DNA of 17,161 nt. It comes from JBBFMJ01 sp037441225. Its GTDB lineage: Bacteria; Acidobacteriota; Thermoanaerobaculia; UBA2201. The notes under the pieces were generated by a model that was not told the DNA's origin, did not search any database, and saw nothing but the letters and a program-made list of their open reading frames with translations. The stretch spans positions 1-17,161 of the forward strand of contig JBBISU010000067.1 in the NCBI GenBank assembly GCA_037441225.1, read 5' to 3'. Positions within the stretch are counted from its first letter, which is position 1. The number at the start of each line of letters is the position of its first letter. Made by a program: the position numbers and the translations under genes. Shown in pieces: positions 1-8,289 of the stretch.

Positions 1-213
1 AAATCCTTTGGGCGCGACAGAAGAATGCCAATAACCCATAAGTATATTTTATAATATCACAAATAAACAAAGAGAAAAATAGAGCATAAAAGCAGCAGAG
101 CAGTAGGGGGAGATAACTCTCTCTGCAAAAAAGCAGGCGATGACAGAGGTCGTCCCTATCAAAAAACAATTTTTTATCAAAAACATCTTTACTAAATTTT
201 TAGAATATAATTT
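1..213. other. Left-edge stretch with no confident gene
   Basis: The first ~170 bases are less AT-rich than the rest of the window. On the minus strand an ATG frame at 186-49 would encode a 45-residue, mostly hydrophobic, Cys-containing peptide, 27 bp after the stop of the permease gene. A second minus frame is also hydrophobic and stays open to the window edge. Neither has a Shine-Dalgarno sequence and neither was recognised. They may be pieces of one frameshifted membrane-protein gene, or simply non-coding. The sequence beyond the left edge would be needed to decide. Confidence 0.25.
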
Positions 214-1437
214 TTATACAACAGCACGCATTGCTTCTACTGGTTCCAATTTTGATGCAACTTTTGCTGGATAAATTCCAAACATAACTCCAGTAATAAA
301 AGCCAAAAGGTAAGCCCAAATTGCTGTTGTATAAGGAATTATTAGATCCCAATTTGAAAAATGGCATATAAGGTAAGTTCCAAAAACTCCTACTAGTACT
401 CCAAAAACACCACCTATTGTTGCAAGTATTGTTGCCTCAAGTAAAAATTGAATTAAAATATCTCTATGTTTTGCCCCAAGAGCTCTTCTCAAACCCACTT
501 CTCTCTTTCTTTCTTTTAAGGAAATCATCATAACAGCAAAAATACCAATTCCTCCTGTAAGCATAGACATCCCTGCCACAACACCTACAAGATAAGTAAA
601 TGCTTTTGCTGTTTGTATCTCTGCCTTTAATAATTCTTCTTGGTCTTGAATGGTAAAATCATCTTCTTTCCCTTCTCTTAATTTATGGTTTTTCCTTAAA
701 ATTTTTCTTATTTCTTCCTTTGTCTCTTCTTTTATTGAAAAATTTTTTAATTGAATTAAAATTGAATCCAGATATTCTACATAAAATACTCTTTTTAATG
801 CACTTTGAAGTGGAATATATACTATATCATCTTGATCTTGACCGGAAACATCTTGACCTCTCTCTTTTGTAATTCCAATTACTTTAAAAGGAATGTTGTT
901 AATCTTTATGGTTTTTTCGAGGGGGTCTTCGTTTAAAAATAAATTGTTATATGCAGTGGTTCCAAGCAAACATACTCTTGAAATTTTTTTTTCATCAAAA
1001 TCATTGTAAAGTTTTCCAATTTTTGTATCAAGTCGCCAGATTTGGAAAGCAGAGGGTTCAATCCCTAGGATAGTTGTTCTTATCCTTGTATTTTTGTAAA
1101 CAACTGTTGCACTTCTATCGTAAGTTCCAGCAATATTTTTTACATTTTCAATCTTTAATCTTAATTCTCTTACATCTCTTGTTGATAAAGTCGTAAATCT
1201 TGAAACCTGCCTTGCTCTACCACCAATATTTTTAAACCTTCCTGCTTGTATTGAAACAAGATCCGTTCCCATATTTTTAATTTTTTTCATTGTATCAATT
1301 TGTGCTGCTTTCCCTGCTCCAACCATCATAACAACTGCTGAAACACCAATTGCAACAGCAAGGCAGGATAAAAATGTTTTAAGGGGATGGCTTAAAAGTA
1401 CCTTTAAAGATAATTTGGTTGCTTTTTTAAAATTCAT
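214..1437 (-). CDS. MacB/FtsX-family ABC transporter permease (second of two)
   Basis: Inner-membrane permease of a MacAB-like (ABC3/FtsX superfamily) exporter, 407 residues. The layout is typical of MacB permeases without a fused ATPase. One transmembrane helix lies near residues 20-43, then a large periplasmic domain, then three C-terminal helices at roughly 284-308, 335-360 and 370-395. The family signature REVGLRRALGA starts near residue 312, just after the second helix, and the C-terminus has the usual YPAKVASKLEPVEAMR type of ending. The ATG overlaps the TGA of the upstream permease gene by 4 bp, indicating translational coupling. It is the same length as that neighbour and clearly paralogous, so the two probably form a heterodimer. 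The substrate cannot be inferred. Confidence 0.9.
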   Translation of the reverse strand: MNFKKATKLSLKVLLSHPLKTFLSCLAVAIGVSAVVMMVGAGKAAQIDTMKKIKNMGTDLVSIQAGRFKNIGGRARQVSRFTTLSTRDVRELRLKIENVKNIAGTYDRSATVVYKNTRIRTTILGIEPSAFQIWRLDTKIGKLYNDFDEKKISRVCLLGTTAYNNLFLNEDPLEKTIKINNIPFKVIGITKERGQDVSGQDQDDIVYIPLQSALKRVFYVEYLDSILIQLKNFSIKEETKEEIRKILRKNHKLREGKEDDFTIQDQEELLKAEIQTAKAFTYLVGVVAGMSMLTGGIGIFAVMMISLKERKREVGLRRALGAKHRDILIQFLLEATILATIGGVFGVLVGVFGTYLICHFSNWDLIIPYTTAIWAYLLAFITGVMFGIYPAKVASKLEPVEAMRAVV

Positions 1438-2657
1438 CGAAGTGCCTCAATTGGGGTGAGCATTGATGCCCTTCTGGCTGGCTGAACCCCAAAAATAGTT
1501 CCTACAAAAAAAGCAAAAGCAAATCCATAGGTAAAGGACTTAAAAGAAAATGCCATTGGAATATCTGGAAGTAATTTTGGGAGCAACCAGACAGGAATTA
1601 TTCCCAGAAGGAGTCCTAAAAACATACCTAATATTGATACAACAATTGATTCAAGTAAAAATTCTAAAAATATATCTTTTTCTTTTGCACCAATTGCTCT
1701 TTTAAGTCCTATCTCTGGAACTCTTTCACTAAGGGATAACAAAAGTATGTTCATTAAAACAATTCCTCCAACAATGAGGGCAATAACTGCAAGGGAAAAG
1801 CCAGCAATTTTTGCTGTCTTTGTCATTTCATTTATTCTTTTTGCAATGAAATCAGGTGTTCTTATTCTAAAATCCTCTTCTCCTTCTTTAACTTTGTGCA
1901 AAATTCTCAATGTTTCTTCTACCTCAGAAATTGTTTCTTTTAAAGGAAATCCTTCTCTTACCTTAAATCTTATAATCCTTATATTATCTGTATGAAAAAC
2001 TCTTTTCATCCCTGTTGAAAGAGGGATCCAGATTGTATCATCCATATCCCATCCACCCGGGCTTGTTCCTTTTGATTGAAGAATACCTTTTACAATAAAA
2101 GGAATTTTATTTATAAAAATCCTTTTTCCAATGGGGTTTTCTTCTTGAAAAATATTTTTCAAGACAGTTGTTCCTAAAAGACAGGTTCTTGCTTTGATTT
2201 TTTCATCAAAAAAATTAAGTGGCTCACCTTCTTTTAAATACCATTCAGCACAATAAGGAAAATCAGGATCAACGGCAAAAATTGTTGTCTCCTGTATTTG
2301 ATTTTCATATTTAACTTGTACCCCTTCTCTTCTAATGGCACCAGAAAATATTGCTTTTTCACCTAATTTGTTCCTTAAATTTTCCAGGTCACTCAATTTT
2401 AATCTAACTTCAACAGATGCCCTCCCACCTGCTGTTTGGATTCTACCACCACCAGAAAAAATAACTCCACTCCTTGGTCCAAAGGTCTTCATTACTTCTT
2501 CAATTCTCATTTCAACTCCTCTTGTGAGCCCCATAACACCAGACAAAAGCATAATCCCAATTGCAGTACCTAACATCATTAAAATTGTTTTTACCTTTTG
2601 GTTTATTAGTGCTTTTATTGAATGGAGTAATATTCTAAAAAATCTTAATCTTTTCAT
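1434..2657 (-). CDS. MacB/FtsX-family ABC transporter permease (first of two)
   Basis: Inner-membrane permease of 407 residues, paralogous to the next gene downstream. It has an N-terminal transmembrane helix around residues 22-45, a MacB-type periplasmic core domain, and three C-terminal helices around 282-310, 330-355 and 370-395. Family motifs include EIGLKRAIGAKEKDI and the terminal ARRASMLTPIEALR. Its ATG shares one base with the stop codon of the ATPase gene (TAATG), and its stop overlaps the next permease start by 4 bp, so the genes are translationally coupled. With the ATPase and the membrane fusion protein it should form an efflux or export complex using the mechanotransmission mechanism known for MacB. 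No TolC-like channel is encoded in the window. Confidence 0.9.
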   Translation of the reverse strand: MKRLRFFRILLHSIKALINQKVKTILMMLGTAIGIMLLSGVMGLTRGVEMRIEEVMKTFGPRSGVIFSGGGRIQTAGGRASVEVRLKLSDLENLRNKLGEKAIFSGAIRREGVQVKYENQIQETTIFAVDPDFPYCAEWYLKEGEPLNFFDEKIKARTCLLGTTVLKNIFQEENPIGKRIFINKIPFIVKGILQSKGTSPGGWDMDDTIWIPLSTGMKRVFHTDNIRIIRFKVREGFPLKETISEVEETLRILHKVKEGEEDFRIRTPDFIAKRINEMTKTAKIAGFSLAVIALIVGGIVLMNILLLSLSERVPEIGLKRAIGAKEKDIFLEFLLESIVVSILGMFLGLLLGIIPVWLLPKLLPDIPMAFSFKSFTYGFAFAFFVGTIFGVQPARRASMLTPIEALR

Positions 2658-3322
2658 TATTGGTTAATAATAGTTCCATCTTTTAAATTAACAATCCTGC
2701 TAGCTTCCTTTGCTACTTCCTTTTCATGGGTTACAACAATTATTGTCTTTCCTCTTTTATTTATTTCTTTAAAGATTTCCAGAATTTCCTGACTTGCCTT
2801 TGAATCCAAATTTCCCGTTGGTTCATCTGCCAGCAGCAGATCTGGTTCATTAATCAAAGCCCTTGCAATGGCAACCCTTTGCTGCTGCCCACCTGATAAA
2901 GCATTTGGTTTGTAATAAATTCTTTCATCTAATCCCACAGATTTAAGGAGTTTTATTGCCCTTTCTTTTGCATCTTTTGGGTATGGCTCTGAATAAAGAA
3001 GGGGGAGCAAAACATTTTCAAGGACATTTATTCTGTTTAATAAATTAAATAACTGAAAAACAAATCCTATTGATTTATTTCTTAAATTTGAAAGTTCATC
3101 ATCTTTTAAAGTAGTTAGGTCTTTTCCTTTAAAATAATATTTTCCACTTGTTGGTTTATCAAGGGTTCCTATTATATTAAGAAGGGTCGTTTTCCCAGTT
3201 CCTGATGGCGCCATTATGGCAACAAATTCTCCTTGTTCAATTTTTAGGTTTACATTATGCAAAACAGGCGTTTCTTTTCCTTCTGTGTAATAGGTTTTAG
3301 ATATATTTATAAGTTCTATCAT
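2657..3322 (-). CDS. ABC transporter ATPase, MacB/LolD type
   Basis: Cytoplasmic ATPase subunit of the MacAB-like system, 221 residues, the usual size for LolD/MacB-type stand-alone ATPases. Visible motifs are Walker A at 38-45 (APSGTGKT, with Ala in place of the first Gly), the Q-loop Gln at 91, the signature LSGGQ at 143-147, Walker B LLLADEP with catalytic Glu168, the D-loop, and switch His200. The start overlaps the membrane fusion protein stop by 4 bp (ATGA), and the stop shares one base with the first permease ATG. It is expected to energise the two permeases. Confidence 0.93.
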   Translation of the reverse strand: MIELINISKTYYTEGKETPVLHNVNLKIEQGEFVAIMAPSGTGKTTLLNIIGTLDKPTSGKYYFKGKDLTTLKDDELSNLRNKSIGFVFQLFNLLNRINVLENVLLPLLYSEPYPKDAKERAIKLLKSVGLDERIYYKPNALSGGQQQRVAIARALINEPDLLLADEPTGNLDSKASQEILEIFKEINKRGKTIIVVTHEKEVAKEASRIVNLKDGTIINQ

Positions 3323-4374
3323 AAAGGTTGTTCACTCTGCCTTGATGGAGGGACCAAAATTTGATCACCTAAGGACAATCCGCTTTTTACTTCCACAAGA
3401 TCCCCTGATTCCCTTCCTGTTGTAATTTGCCTTTTTGAAATCTTTTCACCTTCCTTTACCATTACAAAATAATTCCCATTTTCTTTTTTAATTGCTCTTG
3501 AAGGAATTGCCAAAACATCCTGCAGTTCTTCCAAATGAATATTAACTGATGCTGTCATTTGGGGTCTTAAAATCTCATCAAAATTATTTTCAATTTTTAA
3601 AATTACTGCATAATAGACAACATTGTCTTTTATAACTGCATCTGGATAGATTGCTTCTACTTCTGCATTGAAAATCTTTTCTGGGTAAGCATCAACTGTA
3701 AAAGATGCCTTTTGCCCAACCTTTACTTTTCCAATATCAACTTCATCAACATAAGCATCAACTTCCAGCATTTCCAAATTTAAAATTGTAACAAAAGTAG
3801 GGGCAGAAAAGGAAGCGGCAACTGTTTCTCCTTCTTGTGTTGAAACAGTTCCAATAATTCCAGAGATAGGTGCATTAATTGTAGCATAAGAAAGTTGAAC
3901 CTTTGCATACTCCCATTGAGATACAGCACTTTCCAGTTGTGCCTCTGCCAGATCCAAACTCTTTTTTGCTAAATCCAATTCATCGGCTGTTACAATCCCT
4001 TCATTGTATAACTTTTTTAATCTTTCATAATTTGCTTTAGCCCATTCAAGGTTTGCCTCTGATTCCTTTTTTGATGCTTCCATCCTTGCCACATTTGCTT
4101 CTAAATCTTTATGTTCAACAATTGCAAGGATTTGTCCTTTTTTAACTTTATCCCCAACTTTTACATATAATTTTTCTAATTTGCCAGAAATCCTTGGACC
4201 AACTTTTACATAGGCGCCAACTCTTGGAACCACAGTTCCAGTAGCAATAACTTCTTCAGGTAAATTTGCTTTTTTGACAGAAATCCAATTTCCCATTGGC
4301 TTTTTATTTTTGCCTTTAAAGCATGCAATAATAAGAAAAAAAATACCCAAAAGTATTATTATTTTTTTAGACAT
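3319..4374 (-). CDS. Periplasmic membrane fusion protein, MacA/HlyD-like, probable lipoprotein
   Basis: Adaptor subunit of a tripartite ABC exporter, 351 residues. Residues 5-18 are a hydrophobic signal ending in a lipobox-like IIAC (Cys18), so the protein is probably a lipoprotein. A biotinyl-lipoyl half-motif follows at about 60-90 (PRISGKLEKLYVKVGDKVKKG), then an Ala/Glu/Lys-rich coiled-coil hairpin at about 92-165, the second lipoyl half (INAPISGIIGTV), a beta-barrel domain and a membrane-proximal domain. It is the first gene of the four-gene exporter operon. A strong SD (GGAGGGG) precedes the ATG. The upstream racemase ends 68 bp before it, so read-through from that operon is possible. 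Confidence 0.9.
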   Translation of the reverse strand: MSKKIIILLGIFFLIIACFKGKNKKPMGNWISVKKANLPEEVIATGTVVPRVGAYVKVGPRISGKLEKLYVKVGDKVKKGQILAIVEHKDLEANVARMEASKKESEANLEWAKANYERLKKLYNEGIVTADELDLAKKSLDLAEAQLESAVSQWEYAKVQLSYATINAPISGIIGTVSTQEGETVAASFSAPTFVTILNLEMLEVDAYVDEVDIGKVKVGQKASFTVDAYPEKIFNAEVEAIYPDAVIKDNVVYYAVILKIENNFDEILRPQMTASVNIHLEELQDVLAIPSRAIKKENGNYFVMVKEGEKISKRQITTGRESGDLVEVKSGLSLGDQILVPPSRQSEQPL

Positions 4375-4376
4375 AT

Positions 4377-4384
4377 CCCCTCCA
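4377..4384 (-). promoter_or_regulatory. Strong ribosome binding site for the membrane fusion gene
   Basis: The minus strand reads TGGAGGGG, 2 nt before the ATG of the fusion-protein gene (the GGAGG core is 4 nt away). Two TATAAT-like hexamers lie just upstream on the same strand, in the 68-bp gap after the racemase gene. A local promoter is therefore possible, but no convincing -35 is seen. Confidence 0.6.
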
Positions 4385-4442
4385 ATTATATTTTAATTAT
4401 ACGATTAAAATCAGTAAAAGTTTATATTTCCAAAAAATTTAT

Positions 4443-5576
4443 TTAAACAGTAATCCTTGGAATATAAGGCGAAATCCTTGAAAGAATTTCATAATTAATT
4501 GTTTGTGCAAGGTCTGCCAAAGCATCTGCTGAAACATTTTCTTTTCCTTCTTCTCCAATTAAGTAAGCCAAATCGCCAACCTTTACATTCCTAATATCAG
4601 TTACATCTACCATTATTAGATTCATACAAATCCTTCCAACTACTGGGGCTCTTTGTCCTTTAATTAATACAATTCCTTTGTTTGAAAGCTTTCTATCATA
4701 ACCATCATAATAACCAATTGGCAAGACAGCTATTTTGCTATGCCTTGTTGTTTTATAAGTACATCCGTAGCCAATATATTCACCCTTTTTTACATTTTTT
4801 ACTTCTGTAACATAAGTTTTCCAGGATAAGACAGGTTTTAATGTAGGGCCTTCTTCCCCATATTTAATTTTAAAAGAAAGTTTTACTTCTCTTGAAGGCC
4901 AATAACCATATAAACTTATTCCAGCCCTTACAAGGTTAAAGTGAGTTTCTGGAAATAATAATATGGCAGCAGAGCAAGCTGTGTGATAATATTGAAGCTT
5001 TCCTACAAATTTTTCAACAATTTCTTTCACTTCTAAGTATTTATTTAACTGATTCTTTGCATAAGAATGGTCTATTGTATCTTCAATATTTGCAAAATGA
5101 GTAGAAAGACCTACAAGGGGAAGTCCATAATTCCTTATTTTCTTTAAAATCTTTTCAATTTTTTCTGGTGGAAAACCCTGCCTGTGTGTTCCTGTTTCAA
5201 CTTTTAAATGAAGAGGAAAGGAAAATCCATTTTTTTTAAGTTCTTCAATAAGTTCTATAGTTGAACAAGTTAAATGGACCCTTGCCGGGTTCAGCATTGC
5301 AAATTGTTCTTTGAATATAGGACCTAAAATTAAGATTTGCTTATCAATTCCAGATTTTAAAAGAGTAAAAGCTTCCTGGGCTGAATGTACTCCAAAAAAA
5401 TCCACTTTTGATTCCAAAAGATGGGCAATCTTAAGGAGCCCATGGCCATAAGCATTTGCTTTTATTACCGCTAAAAAACTTACATCTTCATTAATGAGCC
5501 CTTTTAAAATATTTAAATTATTTAAAAGGTTTTTGGAAGAAATTTCACACCAGGTTAATGAATTTAACTTAGTAAT
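4443..5576 (-). CDS. alr: Alanine racemase, probable ATT start
   Basis: PLP-dependent racemase that interconverts L- and D-alanine for peptidoglycan. The first canonical start (TTG at 5417) would delete the catalytic N-terminus, so the gene must begin further upstream. The frame is open upstream and encodes TWCEIS and AVIKANAYGHG, whose Lys becomes residue 39, the classical PLP lysine. No ATG, GTG or TTG exists in this frame between the preceding stop and TWCEIS. An ATT at 5576-5574 gives 377 residues, the usual family length, with weak G-rich pairing (AGGGCAGG) about 8 nt upstream. The substrate-side Tyr lies in GYGCTY near residue 270. GRICMN near residue 318 has Asn where Asp is common. 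The start overlaps the aminotransferase end by 13 bp. Gene identity is firm; the exact start is inferred. Confidence 0.9.
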   Translation of the reverse strand: MTKLNSLTWCEISSKNLLNNLNILKGLINEDVSFLAVIKANAYGHGLLKIAHLLESKVDFFGVHSAQEAFTLLKSGIDKQILILGPIFKEQFAMLNPARVHLTCSTIELIEELKKNGFSFPLHLKVETGTHRQGFPPEKIEKILKKIRNYGLPLVGLSTHFANIEDTIDHSYAKNQLNKYLEVKEIVEKFVGKLQYYHTACSAAILLFPETHFNLVRAGISLYGYWPSREVKLSFKIKYGEEGPTLKPVLSWKTYVTEVKNVKKGEYIGYGCTYKTTRHSKIAVLPIGYYDGYDRKLSNKGIVLIKGQRAPVVGRICMNLIMVDVTDIRNVKVGDLAYLIGEEGKENVSADALADLAQTINYEILSRISPYIPRITV

Positions 5577-6742
5577 GTTAGTGCCTGCCCTATTCGTCTG
5601 AACCCCTCCTTGATTTTTGCTTGCGGCAAAGCAAAAGAAATTCTTATGTGATCTTCAATGCCAAAGGAGATGGAAGGCACAATATATGTAAGCCCTTCCC
5701 TTAATAGATATCCAGCCATTGAAATACTATCTTTTATAAGTCCTTTATATTTAAATTTTTTAATTGATGGAAATATGTAAAAAGTTGCCTCTGGGTCACT
5801 ACAAGGCACATCAAAAGTTTCCAGACAAAGTTCTATTGCAAGGGTCTTCCTTTTTGCAAATTCTTCTTTTAATTTTTGATAAAACCTTGGAGGGAAGGAA
5901 AGTGCTTCAATTGCAGCAATTTGACAAAAGGTAGGTGGACCAGTTGAGGTAGATGCCTGAATTGAAACCATTGTGTCTATGACTTTTTGAAAACCAATGG
6001 AATAACCAATCCTCCATCCAGCCATTGAATAGGTCTTTGAAAAGGAACCAGCAATTATTAAATTTTCTTTAAAATTTTGAAAAAGCTTTAAAGAACTAAA
6101 AAATTTGTTAGGTGGATAGACATAGGCTCTAAAGGATTCATCAATTATAAGAAAGCCATTTTTTTCTTTACAAAGTGCTATAATTTCTTCCAGGTGTTCT
6201 TTCTTTATAACATTTCCTGAGGGGTTTATAGGTGAAGATAGAAGGAGCGCTTTTGTCTTTTTTGTCCAGTTTTTATAAATTTCTTCCAGATTTATATAAA
6301 AATTTTCAGAAGGTTGGATATATATTGGATTTCCTCCTGCAAGGCGAACCATTTCAGGATAAGAGGACCAATAAGGAATAGGGATTAAAACATCATCATC
6401 TAAATCAATTATTGAAAGAAGAGCAATCCAAAGAGCTTGGGAGGCGCCATTTGTTATGACAATTTCCTCAGGAATTAATTGAATTCCTTCAAATTTTTCA
6501 TAAAACCTAATTAATGCTTCTTTTAATTCAATAATCCCACCAGGAGGAGCATAATTTGTAAAGCCTTCTTCTATTGCTTTTTTTAGTGCTTTAATTATTG
6601 GTTGGGGAGTTGCAAAATCTGGTTCCTCTGTTCCCATATTTATAATATCCAATCCTCTTTCAATTAAAATATTTGCTTCCCTTAAAAGTTGCCAATTAGA
6701 AAAAGAACTTATAGAACTTGCTTTCTTAGAAATAAGTACCAT
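5564..6742 (-). CDS. PLP-dependent class I/II aminotransferase (AspC-like, fold type I)
   Basis: Transfers amino groups between amino acids and 2-oxo acids in the cytoplasm; exact substrates are not deducible. It is 392 residues, normal for the aspartate-aminotransferase I-gamma group. Visible landmarks are TNYAPPGG near 62-69, ITNGASQA near 96-103, NPSG at 173-176 (the usual NPTG), cofactor Asp201 in DESF, the SFSKT motif with PLP Lys236, the AGWRIGY arginine, and a C-terminal RISFA arginine for the alpha-carboxylate. The usual aromatic Tyr two or three residues after Asp201 is Phe here. It overlaps the alanine racemase, suggesting a shared role in alanine or D-amino-acid supply. No Shine-Dalgarno precedes the ATG. 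A TATGAT at 6759-6754 would start the mRNA only a few bases upstream. Confidence 0.88.
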   Translation of the reverse strand: MVLISKKASSISSFSNWQLLREANILIERGLDIINMGTEEPDFATPQPIIKALKKAIEEGFTNYAPPGGIIELKEALIRFYEKFEGIQLIPEEIVITNGASQALWIALLSIIDLDDDVLIPIPYWSSYPEMVRLAGGNPIYIQPSENFYINLEEIYKNWTKKTKALLLSSPINPSGNVIKKEHLEEIIALCKEKNGFLIIDESFRAYVYPPNKFFSSLKLFQNFKENLIIAGSFSKTYSMAGWRIGYSIGFQKVIDTMVSIQASTSTGPPTFCQIAAIEALSFPPRFYQKLKEEFAKRKTLAIELCLETFDVPCSDPEATFYIFPSIKKFKYKGLIKDSISMAGYLLREGLTYIVPSISFGIEDHIRISFALPQAKIKEGFRRIGQALTLLS

Positions 6743-6780
6743 ATTTTTAAAATATCATATTTTTAAAAAAAATCAAATTT

Positions 6781-6789
6781 TGATATAAT
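6781..6789 (+). promoter_or_regulatory. Extended -10 promoter, predicted leaderless start
   Basis: TGA-TATAAT matches the extended -10 consensus TGnTATAAT, with no good -35. The last T of TATAAT is at 6789, which places the transcription start about at the A of the ATG (6796). This agrees with the absence of any Shine-Dalgarno sequence before the gene. The whole divergent gap to the aminotransferase start is only 53 bp. Confidence 0.6.
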
Positions 6790-6795
6790 ACTATT

Positions 6796-8289
6796 ATGAT
6801 TGGTTCCATTTTTGTGAAGCCCCTGCCTTTTGTCTTAAAAGAAATCCATGAGGAACTTAAAAGCGGAGAACTGGTAATAAAAAACAAAGATGAACACAGG
6901 CAAATATACTTTTTGAATGGAAATATAGCCCATATTTCTTCCTCTCATATTTATGACAGATTAGGGCTATTTTTAATAAAAGAAAAAATCATCAAGGAAG
7001 AAAATTTAAAGGAAGCTTTAAACTTATATAAAGAAGGTATGCTATTTGGGGAATTCCTTGTATCATTAAATATTATAGATAAAGAAACTTTGGAAGAAAG
7101 TTTGAAAAATTATCAGGCATACCTTCTATCAAAAGTACTTTTTTGGGATGACGGGGCTTTTATTTTTATGGAAAAAGAGTCCAAAGAAGACAAAAGATTT
7201 TTAGACATCAATTTTGCAAATTTATTAATTAAAGCATCAAGATTTTTAGATGATGAGGTGCTTTTAAGAAAATTTTTTGGAGAAGAAAGGCATTTTTTAT
7301 GTTTTTCTTCAAACCCAATTAATTTGCTTCAAAGTATTTTATTAAATTCAGAAGAGTACTATGTCTTGAGCAGAATATCAGGAGTTATCTCTTTGCAAGA
7401 ACTTATAAGCATTTCTTCCACTTCAAAATTAAAAGTTTTACAAACAGTTTTTGCTCTTTATGTATCGGGAGTTCTGGACCTGTTAAATAGGGAAGAAGCG
7501 ATGGAGAGAAGAATTGAAACAAAAACATTTTCTACTGATATATTAAATATTGCTATTGAAGCAAAAGAAAATTTTGAGAAAAAATTGCTGGAAAAAATAA
7601 AAGTAAAAAGGCAGTTTATAAAAGATTTAAAAGAAAGGGCAAAGGAAGGGGATTATTATAAACTCTTTAATCTTTCACCTGGAGCAACAATTCAAGATAT
7701 TTATCAAAGATATTTAGAATATATTAAAATAGTACACCCTGACAATAGTTTTGAGGCAGGTTTGAAAGATTTAAGGGAAGATATGATAGAATTAACCCAA
7801 ATTCTTTCTAAGGGTTACCAAATTTTATGCAATCCTTCAACAAAAACTACTTACGATAATATCTATAAGGAAACTGGAAAAATAACAAAAGAAGTTTTGG
7901 CAAGAAAAATGGCACAAAAAGAGATTGCTCAAAAAAATTTTATTAAAGCAAAGGAATACATAGAAAAAGAGGACTACCACTCTGCTTTAAAGCTTTTGGA
8001 AGAAGCCCATAAGTTTGATTTTGAAAACTCTGAAATTTTGCTTGCTTTAGTAAATATTGAAGTTAAAAACCCAAACTGGATTAAAAGAGCTTCTGATAGA
8101 TTGGTTGAATATTTAAAGGATAAACCAGATTTTGAAGAAGGATGGCTTGTTTTATCAACTTTATATCTTTCAAGGGGTATGGTGCACAAAGCAAAAATGT
8201 GTGTTCAAAAAGTAATTGAAATGAATGAAAACAATGAGAAAGCAAAAAATTTATTACAGGAACTTAATAAGAAGGAGATACAAAAATGA
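6796..8289 (+). CDS. DUF4388-like, J-domain and TPR protein
   Basis: Cytoplasmic multidomain protein of 497 residues. Residues 1-150 resemble the DUF4388/PatA-type N-terminal domain seen in gliding and regulatory proteins of Acidobacteriota and deltaproteobacteria (KSGELVIKN, then IYFLNGNIAHI). Residues about 285-355 form a J-domain whose HPD tripeptide is intact at 314-316 (KIVHPDN), so it could stimulate an Hsp70 partner. Residues about 375-490 form TPR-like helical repeats. The gene heads an operon: its stop overlaps the barrel-protein start by 4 bp. Its role is unknown. A regulator or scaffold acting on envelope functions is an inference from the neighbours. Confidence 0.85.
   Translation: MIGSIFVKPLPFVLKEIHEELKSGELVIKNKDEHRQIYFLNGNIAHISSSHIYDRLGLFLIKEKIIKEENLKEALNLYKEGMLFGEFLVSLNIIDKETLEESLKNYQAYLLSKVLFWDDGAFIFMEKESKEDKRFLDINFANLLIKASRFLDDEVLLRKFFGEERHFLCFSSNPINLLQSILLNSEEYYVLSRISGVISLQELISISSTSKLKVLQTVFALYVSGVLDLLNREEAMERRIETKTFSTDILNIAIEAKENFEKKLLEKIKVKRQFIKDLKERAKEGDYYKLFNLSPGATIQDIYQRYLEYIKIVHPDNSFEAGLKDLREDMIELTQILSKGYQILCNPSTKTTYDNIYKETGKITKEVLARKMAQKEIAQKNFIKAKEYIEKEDYHSALKLLEEAHKFDFENSEILLALVNIEVKNPNWIKRASDRLVEYLKDKPDFEEGWLVLSTLYLSRGMVHKAKMCVQKVIEMNENNEKAKNLLQELNKKEIQK
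8273..8277 (+). promoter_or_regulatory. Ribosome binding site inside the preceding gene
   Basis: AGGAG lies 8 nt before the ATG at 8286. It supports this start, whose ATGA overlaps the stop of the DUF4388/J-domain gene. Confidence 0.7.

Noticed and set aside
1747..1995. Plus-strand open frame opposite the first permease gene
   Set aside because: It lies wholly inside a gene with clear MacB-family motifs and has no RBS. The same applies to 2335-2667.
5415..5417. TTG as the start of alanine racemase
   Set aside because: It would remove the PLP lysine and about 53 conserved N-terminal residues that are encoded in frame just upstream.
5605..5611. AAGGAGG as the Shine-Dalgarno of alanine racemase
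   Set aside because: It lies 28 nt from the ATT candidate, and no start codon of any usual type follows at proper distance. It is part of the aminotransferase C-terminal coding sequence (KEG).
7974..8189. Minus-strand open frame inside the TPR region
   Set aside because: Shadow of the TPR-containing gene, with no independent signal. The same holds for 8773-8988 opposite the barrel protein, 14778-15020 opposite the 459-residue protein and 16524-16709 opposite the large surface protein.
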